Assembly: GCF_029882185.1 (NCBI RefSeq)
Contig: NZ_JAOULD010000010.1
Location: 1-46,434, forward strand
Source: Candidatus Nitrosopumilus sp.
GTDB lineage: Archaea > Thermoproteota > Nitrososphaeria > Nitrososphaerales > Nitrosopumilaceae
Direction: 5' to 3'
Length of the DNA: 46,434 nucleotides
Shown: piece after piece, positions 1 through 7,062 of the stretch
How positions within the stretch are numbered: position 1 is the stretch's first letter
Layout of the letters: the number at the start of each line of letters is the position of its first letter
Notes under the pieces: model-generated
What the model saw: the letters and a program-made list of their open reading frames with translations, nothing else
Database searches by the model: none
Told to the model about the DNA's origin: nothing
Made by a program: the position numbers and the translations under genes

Positions 1-77
1 CCATCAAATCATTATCGTTAATCTTGATCTTCAATGTTGCAAGTCATGCGTGGTGGACCGTAATAAAGAACATTATT

Positions 78-95
78 GTAGTGGACCGGATGGGA
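78..95. repeat. Left attachment site (tRNA 3'-end duplicate)
   Basis: This 18-bp stretch, GTAGTGGACCGGATGGGA, is identical to 11747-11764. Allowing one mismatch the match runs to 21 bp. It contains the discriminator base, the 3' acceptor strand and the start of the T arm of tRNA-Val, without the rest of the tRNA, as expected for the distal att site of a tRNA-integrated element. A shorter copy (GTGGACCG, 53-60) sits 28 bp to the left and could be a trace of an earlier event. Confidence 0.75.
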
Positions 96-304
96 ATTGG
101 CACTGTGATGTCTCTTTTTTCTGTTCCATTATGACTAGAATTTGGTTTGATTTTAGTTTATTGAGATGATGGTTGATTATCTGGACAATTTAGATATTGG
201 AACTTAGCAGATTCGAACCTGATATGATTTGCTGAATCTATTTTCATCCCTAAAACAATAGCTGAATCCTCGTGAAAGTTAAATCGAATCTTTTTCTAAC
301 TACA

Positions 305-324
305 AAAAAGGTTCAGACCTTTTT
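305..324 (-). terminator. Hairpin with T-tract after the phosphoribosyltransferase gene
   Basis: This is a perfect inverted repeat: 8-bp stem (305-312 with 317-324) and 4-nt loop. The A/T runs at its ends make it terminator-like on both strands. It lies about 85 bp beyond the stop codon of the minus-strand gene ending at 408, so it most plausibly ends the DprA-like/phosphoribosyltransferase operon. It could also be a recombinase-accessory site, being close to the element end. Confidence 0.45.
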
Positions 325-407
325 GGGTTCAACCTATAACAGAATACAAAACTATTACTAAACACATTCATGTCTTATAGAATTCAAATTAAAAAATCTG
401 TTTTATA

Positions 408-1049
408 TTATGGCCGTCTAGAGGCGTCTATCCCTATTAATGAGACAGTTCCAATACATGGATCAATAAAATTTGAAAATTCATTTGAATTACTAATTGT
501 TCGCATTACTGCAAAAACACGAATATTTGCATCAGGAAATGCTTCTGCAAGTCTATTTGCTGCACCTAAAACTGTAGCCCCTCTTGTAATAACATCATCA
601 ACCAAAATAATCTCTTTTGGTTTGAATAATAATTCTCTGATCCTCATTGAATCATAGTGTTGAGATGCTTTTGGTCTGTTAGGTGCTGATACTTTTGATG
701 ATCTAGGTAAAGGTGTCTCTCTGAATAAACATTCTTCATTTTTCCCTAAACCATTTTTTGCTAATGCTGATGTTATACGTTGAGGTACCCAAAGATCATC
801 TTTTTGTGGTAGTGAACTTTTTGGGGTAGGGATTAAAATGGTATTTTCATTGAAATAATCTGAAAATGGATAATCATTTAGATTACTTTTAATCATCTGT
901 GCAATTCTTTCAGACATTAAAATTCCTGATTTTAAAACTACGTCATTTTTGAGATTTCTCATAACTGTTCTAGATTCACTATGATTTGGCTCACTTCCTC
1001 TAGGAGTATAAGTTAACAATGAACCAAATTTGATTTCAGATATTTTCAT
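408..1049 (-). CDS. Phosphoribosyltransferase-fold protein, ShosT-like toxin candidate
   Basis: A 213-residue protein with the type I phosphoribosyltransferase PRPP-binding loop at about residues 147-160 (IILVDDVITRGAT). The preceding part (about 65-120) fits a ComF-like fold, but the N-terminal CxxC zinc ribbon of true ComF is absent. The gene starts 9 bp after the stop of the DprA-like gene, so the two form an operon. A DprA-like plus PRTase pair on a mobile element is the composition of ShosTA, a bacterial toxin-antitoxin/anti-phage system in which the PRTase is the toxin. The alternatives are a nucleotide-salvage enzyme or a ComF relative. Family assignment is firm; the toxin role is inferred from gene context. 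Confidence 0.75.
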   Translation of the reverse strand: MKISEIKFGSLLTYTPRGSEPNHSESRTVMRNLKNDVVLKSGILMSERIAQMIKSNLNDYPFSDYFNENTILIPTPKSSLPQKDDLWVPQRITSALAKNGLGKNEECLFRETPLPRSSKVSAPNRPKASQHYDSMRIRELLFKPKEIILVDDVITRGATVLGAANRLAEAFPDANIRVFAVMRTISNSNEFSNFIDPCIGTVSLIGIDASRRP

Positions 1050-1058
1050 TTTAATTAT

Positions 1059-1748
1059 CTATTGAAACAATTCAGGCATTTTGATACCTGTTGGCAAATT
1101 TTCTAAAATATCAGTTGATTCATCAAGTTTCATTGCACCATATTGTATCATCTTCTCTGGCCATTCTAATTTGTCATTCTCTACAACATCTTTACAAATA
1201 AACAAAGGTCTTCCTATTCTGAGTGTTTCCCAACCTTGATGTAATGAACCACTTGATTCTCCTGCTTCAACAATAACAGTTGCATCAGAAATTAACGCCA
1301 TAGTTCTATTTCTCAATACAAAATCTTTAGGAGTAGTTGGGTGACCAACTGGATATTGTGAAATAACTAGATGATTTTTCATTATTTCTTCTTGTAATTC
1401 AAAATTCTCTTTTGGATATACTTTATTTAATGGAGTTCCAATTACTGCAATAGTTTTACCACCATATTCAATAGCGGTTTTATGTCCTACTGTATCGATA
1501 CCTTTTGCAAGTCCACTTACAATCACTACCCCATTTTCTATTAAGATCTTTGAGATTTCTTTAGCTTCTGAAAGTCCTTTTGCTGATGCATCTCTGGAAC
1601 CAATAATTGAAACTCTCGGACATGGAACAGGAATTTCCATTGAACCCTCGTAGAAAATAATTTTTGGTTTAAATTTTGACTCAATGTCGTTTAATGGACG
1701 TCCAAGAAGGTTTTCTAGTTGAATAGATGGATATTCTGCTTCAACCAT
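1059..1748 (-). CDS. DprA/Smf-like (SLOG-fold) protein, ShosA-like antitoxin candidate
   Basis: A 229-residue protein with the DprA/Smf Rossmann-like fold: the IIGSRDAS loop at about 48-55, SGLAKGIDTVGH at about 78-89, the YPVGHPTTPKDFVLRNR segment at about 132-148, and the acidic VEAGESSGSL segment at about 160-169. True DprA is usually about 300-380 residues with N- and C-terminal extensions; this is the core alone. An AGGTGA ribosome-binding site lies about 12 nt ahead of the ATG. No competence genes are nearby, which argues against a transformation role. Together with the downstream PRTase it resembles the ShosA/ShosT pair, where the DprA-like partner neutralises the toxin. The family is clear; the defence role is inferred. 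Confidence 0.78.
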   Translation of the reverse strand: MVEAEYPSIQLENLLGRPLNDIESKFKPKIIFYEGSMEIPVPCPRVSIIGSRDASAKGLSEAKEISKILIENGVVIVSGLAKGIDTVGHKTAIEYGGKTIAVIGTPLNKVYPKENFELQEEIMKNHLVISQYPVGHPTTPKDFVLRNRTMALISDATVIVEAGESSGSLHQGWETLRIGRPLFICKDVVENDKLEWPEKMIQYGAMKLDESTDILENLPTGIKMPELFQ

Positions 1749-2211
1749 TTGTCACGAATCACCTATGATTATATTTTAACACTTTCATTTAGAACCTACT
1801 ATTAGAAATGTAGCCATCTGAGTTAAAATTATTCTCCATTTTTAACAAAGTTTCATTATTCAAATGAGCGAAACCTTCCTGATCTTTGTGAATTTGAACC
1901 TAAGAAGAGTGTGCTTTATGACTAACTTCTATTAAGAATAAAAAATGAAAACTATATTCTGTGCCTATCTGCGTCCATTTCTGAACCCAAAAAGGTATCT
2001 GAGTCTCCGTGGAGTGGAACCAAATTAGAACTTCACAGACACAAATCCGGTCGGGTTCCGAATTTTATTCTAAGTGAAGGAACTAAACCAAAAACATGAT
2101 TCTCTATTATGGAATCAAACAAGGTTCATCATTAGTAAAAATGTAAGAGGATCTTATGGCCCTATTGGATTTTAATTGAGTAATTGAACTGATAATGTAT
2201 TTTTATTGTTT
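1749..2211. other. Gene-poor interval, nothing recognised
   Basis: There is no reading frame with a credible start, ribosome-binding site or recognisable product. It is AT-rich with scattered GAACC/GGTTC words and one ATCCGGTC word at 2045-2052 like that in the tRNA 3' end. It probably holds the promoter of the DprA-like gene at its left edge and otherwise decayed DNA. Confidence 0.4.
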
Positions 2212-2742
2212 TTACTCTATTGGTGGTGTAATATCAAATTGAAAATATGTATCAGATTTTGTCAATATTTTTGGATCAGTGCAACCTGCTGACATTAACA
2301 GGTTTATGGTTACTTGCATGATGATCTTAGACCAATTAATTCCAAGATCGTGTTTACACGTCATTCTTATTATTTTATTTTTTTCTTTAGATTCTAATTT
2401 CAAACCTCTAATTTCAAACCAATTTTCTATTGATCTCAACACTCTTTTGAATGAAAAATCATCTGAATCACATCTCAGATAATATTCACCATATTCCTGA
2501 ATTGTAGCAATAACTTTTTCTCTTCCTTTGTCATTGTTGATTTCTTGATATAATGCTTTAACAACCTCTTTAGGTGTTATGTGTGATCTTTCATCTTCTA
2601 ATCTTGAATAGATCTTCTGATATTTTGTAATTATCTTTCTAACATATTCCGTAGTGGAAATCCCTTCTATTCTTGATCGGTTTTCAAGAAATTCTTTTGT
2701 TTCATCTGGAATTCCTATATACAGTGTATTTTGTTTTTTCAT
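2212..2742 (-). CDS. Ribbon-helix-helix regulator with unknown C-terminal domain
   Basis: A 176-residue protein. Residues about 5-45 read as a ribbon-helix-helix DNA-binding domain: a beta strand (NTLYIGIPDE), then KEFLENRSRIEGISTTEYVRKIITKY. Residues about 60-176 form a separate alpha/beta domain that I do not recognise; by analogy with NikR-type regulators it could sense a ligand. The gene is divergent from the membrane-protein gene at 2871, and the 128-bp gap between them carries an inverted repeat that could be its operator. It is probably the local regulator of the bicistron at 2871-4248, or of the element. DNA binding is moderately sure; target and ligand are unknown. Confidence 0.6.
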   Translation of the reverse strand: MKKQNTLYIGIPDETKEFLENRSRIEGISTTEYVRKIITKYQKIYSRLEDERSHITPKEVVKALYQEINNDKGREKVIATIQEYGEYYLRCDSDDFSFKRVLRSIENWFEIRGLKLESKEKNKIIRMTCKHDLGINWSKIIMQVTINLLMSAGCTDPKILTKSDTYFQFDITPPIE

Positions 2743-2748
2743 AATATC

Positions 2749-2798
2749 TGTGAAATCTGTGGAATTATATAGTTTATCAGAAATATTATAATTTCACA
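2749..2798. promoter_or_regulatory. Operator-like inverted repeat between divergent genes
   Basis: TGTGAAAT at 2749-2756 is the exact reverse complement of ATTTCACA at 2791-2798, and TCTGTG is repeated in tandem at 2747 and 2756 (9-bp step). The elements lie just upstream of the regulator start (2742) and before the promoter of the divergent gene. That is where an autoregulating ribbon-helix-helix protein would bind. The AT-rich background makes chance matches possible. Confidence 0.35.
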
Positions 2799-2843
2799 AA
2801 ATATCTAATATCTCATATAATTTCATACAATAAACCAGCTTTT

Positions 2844-2852
2844 TTTATATTT
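2844..2852 (+). promoter_or_regulatory. TATA box for the membrane protein gene
   Basis: TTTATATTT is centred about 23 nt ahead of the ATG at 2871, the spacing expected for an archaeal leaderless transcript. There is no Shine-Dalgarno sequence before this ATG. Confidence 0.5.
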
Positions 2853-2870
2853 CGACAACATAGATATGCT

Positions 2871-3983
2871 ATGAATTCTAGTTCGATTTTCAATTCAGTC
2901 ACTCAAAATATGAAGAAAATCAAGATGGGAAATTTTAATCACGTCGGATCTGTTTTCTTGTTGGTTGTCAGTATTTGCGGTATAACTTTTTTCGAATCGT
3001 CTTTCGGATCTGAAAATAATAATGTTAATGAAAAAACCTCTGAATTATATCATTTCACTATTGATGGTGAACCCCAAATAATTCAAAACAAGATGGATTT
3101 TTCTCCTGGTGTTATTTCTACAATATTTATAATACCAATATCATATCAATCGAATCAAGTAAATGCAACTGTGTATGTTTATCCTACTATTACTTCTCTA
3201 GATGATGAATCTCAAAAGTTTCCATTAGAAACACAAGTTTTGAAATTTACAGAAGAAGAACCATCAGCCTATCTACGAATTGCACCATCGTTATCGCCAG
3301 GTAATTATGAAATTGAAATAGATATTCGTTCCTATAATAAGAATTATCTGCATGTTTCATTTCTCAAACAATCTTTCCCCTTTTCCATAACTGTAAATGA
3401 TGATCTCTTTACTGATGATTATGGTAATCTAAAATATGCACTACCTTCCAACCATGCATCTTTTACATTGATGTCTGAAGATGATTCTATATGTGATCAT
3501 TATCATGTATCTAACAAAGGTAAAATTAAATTTGAAAGACAAGCTGGCGAGTGGAAAGAAACTTTTGATAGTCAATACGATCTCGGGTTTGAAAATGTTG
3601 TAATTGATTGTCTTAAAAACAACAAATTGATTTTGACAATTTTACCTTTTATGCCACAAAATAATTTCAATCCATCATTCTTTTTTCTAGCTTATGCAAA
3701 TTTATCCCAAAACCCTGAACCTAATTTAGGTTTTCATATATTTGTAAATCAAAGTGATCATCAATGCAGATCAACTATGATCTGTATTCCAATTGATGAT
3801 GATGGTGATGTGTTCTGGAATTTATGGGGTTGGATTAGTTATCTCATAGCTCCTATTGCAGGAGTTATAAGCATCTATGTGTTATTCAATAATAAATTCA
3901 AACTAAAAGATTATGGGCATAGTATAGAAGACAAAGATAGAATGAAATCTAAGGTAAAAGGAGGACTTAAAGTTGACTCATAA
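2871..3983 (+). CDS. Membrane-anchored surface protein, two transmembrane segments
   Basis: A 370-residue protein with a hydrophobic segment near the N terminus (about 25-43, after a short basic stretch) and another near the C terminus (about 320-345), ending in a basic tail of about 25 residues. The roughly 280 residues between are beta-rich with no recognised domain, so the bulk is probably outside the cell on a C-terminal anchor. Cys pairs (for example DSICDHYH and HQCRSTMICIP) could form disulfides. It overlaps the next gene by 11 bp, indicating a bicistronic, co-regulated unit. I do not recognise the family; it could be an element-encoded surface or exclusion protein. Confidence 0.6.
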   Translation: MNSSSIFNSVTQNMKKIKMGNFNHVGSVFLLVVSICGITFFESSFGSENNNVNEKTSELYHFTIDGEPQIIQNKMDFSPGVISTIFIIPISYQSNQVNATVYVYPTITSLDDESQKFPLETQVLKFTEEEPSAYLRIAPSLSPGNYEIEIDIRSYNKNYLHVSFLKQSFPFSITVNDDLFTDDYGNLKYALPSNHASFTLMSEDDSICDHYHVSNKGKIKFERQAGEWKETFDSQYDLGFENVVIDCLKNNKLILTILPFMPQNNFNPSFFFLAYANLSQNPEPNLGFHIFVNQSDHQCRSTMICIPIDDDGDVFWNLWGWISYLIAPIAGVISIYVLFNNKFKLKDYGHSIEDKDRMKSKVKGGLKVDS

Positions 3984-4248
3984 CTCTGAATCAGGATATG
4001 TTTGGTTAAAAGAAAGATTTGGTAACAATGATCTTTTACTGGGATTTGAGAACAATGAAATAATATGTTTTCATCCCAATTGCACTACTATGTTGTTTAC
4101 CAGTTCTTCAAATTGCTCTCATGTTAAATATGCATACACTGAAAAAAGCATCCAAAAACTATTTTTTAAAAAATTCAAAATTAAAATTCCAGATGATTTG
4201 AATGAAACGGCCAAAAAAGAGTATGAGAAATGGAATAACACTTCATAA
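3973..4248 (+). CDS. Small hypothetical protein coupled to the membrane protein
   Basis: A 91-residue soluble protein of unknown family. It starts with TTG at 3973. The choice is decided by a near-perfect Shine-Dalgarno AGGAGG at 3959-3964, 8 nt upstream, inside the end of the preceding gene, which it overlaps by 11 bp. It contains Cys/His residues (IICFHPNC, SSNCSHVKY) that could bind a metal or form disulfides, and a Lys-rich C-terminal half. Co-translation with the membrane protein suggests a cytoplasmic partner. Function unknown. Confidence 0.55.
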   Translation: MTHNSESGYVWLKERFGNNDLLLGFENNEIICFHPNCTTMLFTSSSNCSHVKYAYTEKSIQKLFFKKFKIKIPDDLNETAKKEYEKWNNTS

Positions 4249-4333
4249 TCGTATTTTACTTATCTATTGACGTACTTTCTAATCTCACTGTGCCCAATTT
4301 TATGCAAAACTGAGTGGAATCAAACTATTGGAC

Positions 4334-4352
4334 AATTCCCCTCAAGGGAATT
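4334..4352 (+). terminator. Hairpin downstream of the small hypothetical gene
   Basis: A perfect 7-bp stem (AATTCCC with GGGAATT) around a 5-nt loop, about 85 bp after the stop at 4248, followed by an A/T-rich tract. It could end the bicistron, though archaeal termination usually depends more on T-runs than on hairpins. Confidence 0.3.
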
Positions 4353-4659
4353 ACAAAATAATTGAATTGTGTATGGGTCCGATTAGTTCTAAGGTTCGAA
4401 TCCGGTCGAAGTCAAACCTCTACAGATTCATTACACTGTTGTCCTCATCTAGAGTTCCAAAAATTGTAAATTTGTCATGATCTGAATCCGGTTCAAATTT
4501 GATTGGGAGTATAACGTGCATGGGGATATAGTTAAGGTATTAAATTTTGCACCCACGTGGAAGTAGAAATTTTATAAAAGAGAATTTACTTGTGTGTAAG
4601 AAATTACTTGAGAAATAAGATTAACAGATTTTTAGAAGTGTAGTCAGTTATTTCATTTT

Positions 4660-4826
4660 TAGTCAAGATAACTGCCAAAACCAAGAGACAATACTGTTAA
4701 TACAATCACTGCCACTATTGCCATGAATTTTGTACGATCTCGACAGTATCAGGAATTGAGGTGAGTGCAGTTGCAACCAAACTAAATGAAATTACTAGTG
4801 TAATAAATGTAAAAGCAGTTTTCGTC
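4660..4826 (-). pseudogene. Frameshifted remnant of a small membrane protein
   Basis: One minus-strand frame reads a hydrophobic stretch (TAFTFITLVISFSLVATALT) with no start codon and a stop just upstream. After a frame change it continues as DRTKFMAIVAVIVLTVLSLG and ends at a stop at 4660. Two consecutive membrane-like segments in two frames, joined by a basic loop, are the signature of a broken small membrane-protein gene. The original family cannot be named. Confidence 0.4.
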
Positions 4827-5406
4827 CGTCAAATGAGTTGATTCTGAAATAAATACAGATAGATTTAGGAACAGAAGGTATAGTTTTGAGAAGTTTTTAA
4901 AAAAAGGGAATAAAATAAAAAATGGATCTAATTTCTAAATGGAATCGAATACCAACTTTGGATATTTTCATCATATTTTCTTAGATGCATCGGTTGTTTT
5001 TGATACTCTAAATTGGTCCAAGTCATTTTCAGCAACATCTTGTAGATAGAATCCAGATGTTACACCATAGGTCCTCATACAAAAACATCGGTCAATGCAG
5101 AGGTGTCGTGATTATTGATAGATCATTTTGTAAATAGTACTTTTACCCTTGATAAGAGTTACAGACTATTTAGGCATGGAATGTGTTGAACTTGAATCTC
5201 ATTTAGGAAGTAAAGGAACTATTCTATTCATAAGGTTCCATGGTTGCATTCTTTTTTCACAAATTCCTTAGCCACTTCTTTAAGCTCAATATTAGAATGA
5301 ACATATTATTTGTAACGTTGGAGGTTATCTTGAAGTTGTTGCGTGAAAAACATGAACAAAACATGTTGATTAATTTTTAGAAAAAAGGAAGAAAAATTAT
5401 TGATTA

Positions 5407-6327
5407 TTAACAATAATTGGATTGAATTCCTATTGCTGCATCAAGTATTGGTTGTCCAACTTCAGAAGTTAGATCACCACTGGTGATAAGACCATCCACC
5501 TGATTGATGAATGCATTTAGTTGATTACATGCTGCATTTGTATTGTTACTATCTAACTTGTTCATAATTTGATCAAGTTTTGATAATAATCCATTTGCAT
5601 TATTTCCAATCTCGCCATTTGTAATTGCATCATTAATCTCTTGCTCTATATTATCCAATGCTTGCTGTTGCGTAAGAACTGTCACGGTTCGGTATACAGT
5701 GTCGGCCTCATTTAATGATGAATCCATCACATTGTAACTTACTTGGTATGTTCCTGCGTGTGCAATCTTAACTGCACTAGAGTCAATTACAAGAGCACCA
5801 GACAAATCCTCACCAGAATCATCAGTAACTGTTGCTTCAAATTCCTCATAGATTTGATTGACTATCAATTCTTGTGGATTTGGACCATTTAGAGTGATTA
5901 CTGGAGGTGTTATGTCACCGTCACATGAAGCTGCTTCAGTACCTGATGGAGATCCGAAATAGATTGTTACATCACTATTCACTACAAATGTTTGTTTGTT
6001 TTCTGCAAAAGTAACTCCTTGTGGTGATACGGATATTTGTAAACCGTATGAACCATCAACAATTCCAGGAACCGCAATAGCACCATCCACATTCGTAGTT
6101 TGAATTTCAATTACAGTGTCACCTGAATCAAGTACGAGTATTGTCACCCCTTGAATTCCGCTTTCATTACAATCAAAGATTCCATTAAGATTTGCGTCAT
6201 CAAATGCTACCGCATTAATAACATGCTGGTTTGATCCATGATCTGCAAATGAAACTGCAGGTGCTGCAAAAACAGCTAACAATGCAAACATCGTAATAGA
6301 TGTTGCAAGTTTTTTTGTTAAAGTCAT
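5407..6327 (-). CDS. Secreted surface protein with SdrD_B-like, Ig-like and FIMAH-like domains
   Basis: A 306-residue exported protein. Residues 1-29 are a Sec signal peptide (KK, a hydrophobic core, then a PAVSFA cleavage region). Residues about 36-125 resemble an SdrD B-like carboxypeptidase-regulatory fold (DDANLNGIFDCNESGIQGVT). Residues about 140-215 resemble an Ig-like DUF5011/HYR domain that opens with TPPVITLNGPNP and ends with DTVYRTVTVL. Residues about 220-306 are helical with ACNQLNAFINQV, as in FIMAH domains. No C-terminal membrane anchor is visible, so it is probably secreted or bound to the S-layer. It sits alone on the element as cargo and may act in adhesion or surface masking. 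Domain names are by eye and moderately sure. Confidence 0.65.
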   Translation of the reverse strand: MTLTKKLATSITMFALLAVFAAPAVSFADHGSNQHVINAVAFDDANLNGIFDCNESGIQGVTILVLDSGDTVIEIQTTNVDGAIAVPGIVDGSYGLQISVSPQGVTFAENKQTFVVNSDVTIYFGSPSGTEAASCDGDITPPVITLNGPNPQELIVNQIYEEFEATVTDDSGEDLSGALVIDSSAVKIAHAGTYQVSYNVMDSSLNEADTVYRTVTVLTQQQALDNIEQEINDAITNGEIGNNANGLLSKLDQIMNKLDSNNTNAACNQLNAFINQVDGLITSGDLTSEVGQPILDAAIGIQSNYC

Positions 6328-6615
6328 TAAGATGCGAAATGGATGTCATAAATATATGGATTGCCAAAACATCCAAATTCCTATAAATATTCATAAAATA
6401 GTGAATCGTGTATTCAATTGAGAAAAGTAGGTAAACATAGATCTTTACACAAGATGGAGTGCATTTAGATTTTTTTCTTAGAGGTTTTCATGTGATAGAT
6501 TAATTCATTTGTAATTTGACAATTTTCATCCATCATGTTGGGGATAAAAATCAGACCCACGTGTAATTAATTCAAATTAGATTATTCTCAAAATGATGTA
6601 TTTAGTTTTATTTTT

Positions 6616-6792
6616 TTATTTTTGAGCATTGATGTCTTTTTGTAATTTTTCAAGTTTTATTTCGAGTTCTTTAATTTTTTGTGATAGATCTGATTTCTTA
6701 TTTGATGATGCTGTACGTATTTCATATACTCTTCCGGTTAAACTAATGTCTCCGCGTTTAGTTCTAGGCTTGCTCTCTTTATCACTTGTCAC
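6616..6792 (-). CDS. Microprotein C of the AIPR operon (58 residues)
   Basis: A 58-codon frame starting with GTG at 6792; no in-frame ATG exists upstream. The N-terminal half, KPRTKRGDISLTGRVYE (about 8-24), aligns with the other two microproteins (KKRKRRGDKELVAESY and KKRKKRSDADVTGYAYE). The C-terminal half (about 34-56) has the heptad look of a short coiled coil (SQKIKELEIKLEKLQKDI), which the other two lack. It lies 63 bp downstream of microprotein B on the same strand. The shared motif across three tandem frames is the best evidence that it is a real gene. Function unknown; the strongly basic start could contact nucleic acid. Confidence 0.55.
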   Translation of the reverse strand: MTSDKESKPRTKRGDISLTGRVYEIRTASSNKKSDLSQKIKELEIKLEKLQKDINAQK

Positions 6793-6855
6793 TGAAAATT
6801 GATAGATATGAACCCTTGAAAGTTTTGTGGTGGGGGTATGATGCTAGTTCACTCA

Positions 6856-6954
6856 CTAATCATCGGAGGAGCCAGATCCTCCAACGACGGATTCATATGC
6901 ATACCCAGTCACATCTGCATCACTACGTTTTTTTCGTTTTTTCTCAGTCGTCAT
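6856..6954 (-). CDS. Microprotein B of the AIPR operon (32 residues)
   Basis: A 32-codon ATG frame whose start overlaps the end of microprotein A by 11 bp, which suggests translational coupling. It reads as a basic block (EKKRKKRSD) followed by ADVTGYAYESV and a Gly/Ser/Asp tail. The KKRxxRxD block followed by a Tyr about eight residues later is shared with microproteins A and C. Too short for a family assignment. Confidence 0.5.
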   Translation of the reverse strand: MTTEKKRKKRSDADVTGYAYESVVGGSGSSDD

Positions 6955-7057
6955 TATTCTCACTTTCATTTTCACTACTAGGTGAACTCATGTAACTCTC
7001 TGCAACTAATTCTTTATCTCCTCTTCGTTTACGCTTTTTATCATCTGCCAACTTCAT
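6944..7057 (-). CDS. Microprotein A of the AIPR operon (37 residues)
   Basis: A 37-codon ATG frame starting 5 nt after the stop of the membrane-protein gene. The N-terminal half is very basic (KKRKRRGDKELVAESY), the C-terminal half acidic and Ser-rich. It is similar in its first half to microproteins B and C. Its tight placement within the operon supports expression. Possible roles, all inference, are an antitoxin, a trigger sensor, or a nucleic-acid-binding adaptor for the neighbouring effector genes. Confidence 0.5.
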   Translation of the reverse strand: MKLADDKKRKRRGDKELVAESYMSSPSSENESENNDD

Positions 7058-7062
7058 CACTA

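Larger units (their letters stand above)
1..407. other. Left flank and element end, no gene seen
   Basis: I see no convincing coding sequence. The stretch holds the left attachment repeat (78-95), a shorter tRNA-like octamer at 53-60, and a hairpin at 305-324. The overlapping plus-strand frame from 370 is the shadow of the phosphoribosyltransferase gene on the other strand. Confidence 0.5.
4249..5406. other. 1.16-kb gene-poor stretch with decayed coding DNA
   Basis: No intact gene is visible. The stretch contains a hairpin at 4334-4352, two copies of GAATCCGGT (4398-4406 and 4484-4492), a frameshifted membrane-protein remnant on the minus strand (4660-4826), and a 34-codon minus-strand open frame (about 4974-5080) whose start and function are not supported. 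The pattern suggests a graveyard of old cargo genes. Confidence 0.45.

Noticed and set aside
370-657. Plus-strand 95-residue open frame
   Set aside because: It is the complement of the phosphoribosyltransferase gene, whose PRPP-binding motif makes the minus strand the coding one.
408-1748. Competence (ComF plus DprA) function
   Set aside because: No ComEC, ComEA or pilus genes are in the window, the ComF zinc ribbon is missing, and the pair is on a mobile element.
1749-2211. 23-codon frame starting at about 1864
   Set aside because: No ribosome-binding site, promoter or sequence pattern supports it.
4385-4425. GGTTCGAATCC resembling a tRNA T arm
   Set aside because: Only two or three bases pair around the loop and no acceptor, D or anticodon arm can be formed.
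4974-5080. 34-codon minus-strand open frame in the gene-poor stretch
   Set aside because: No ribosome-binding site, no similarity and decayed surroundings; kept only as a note in the gap entry.
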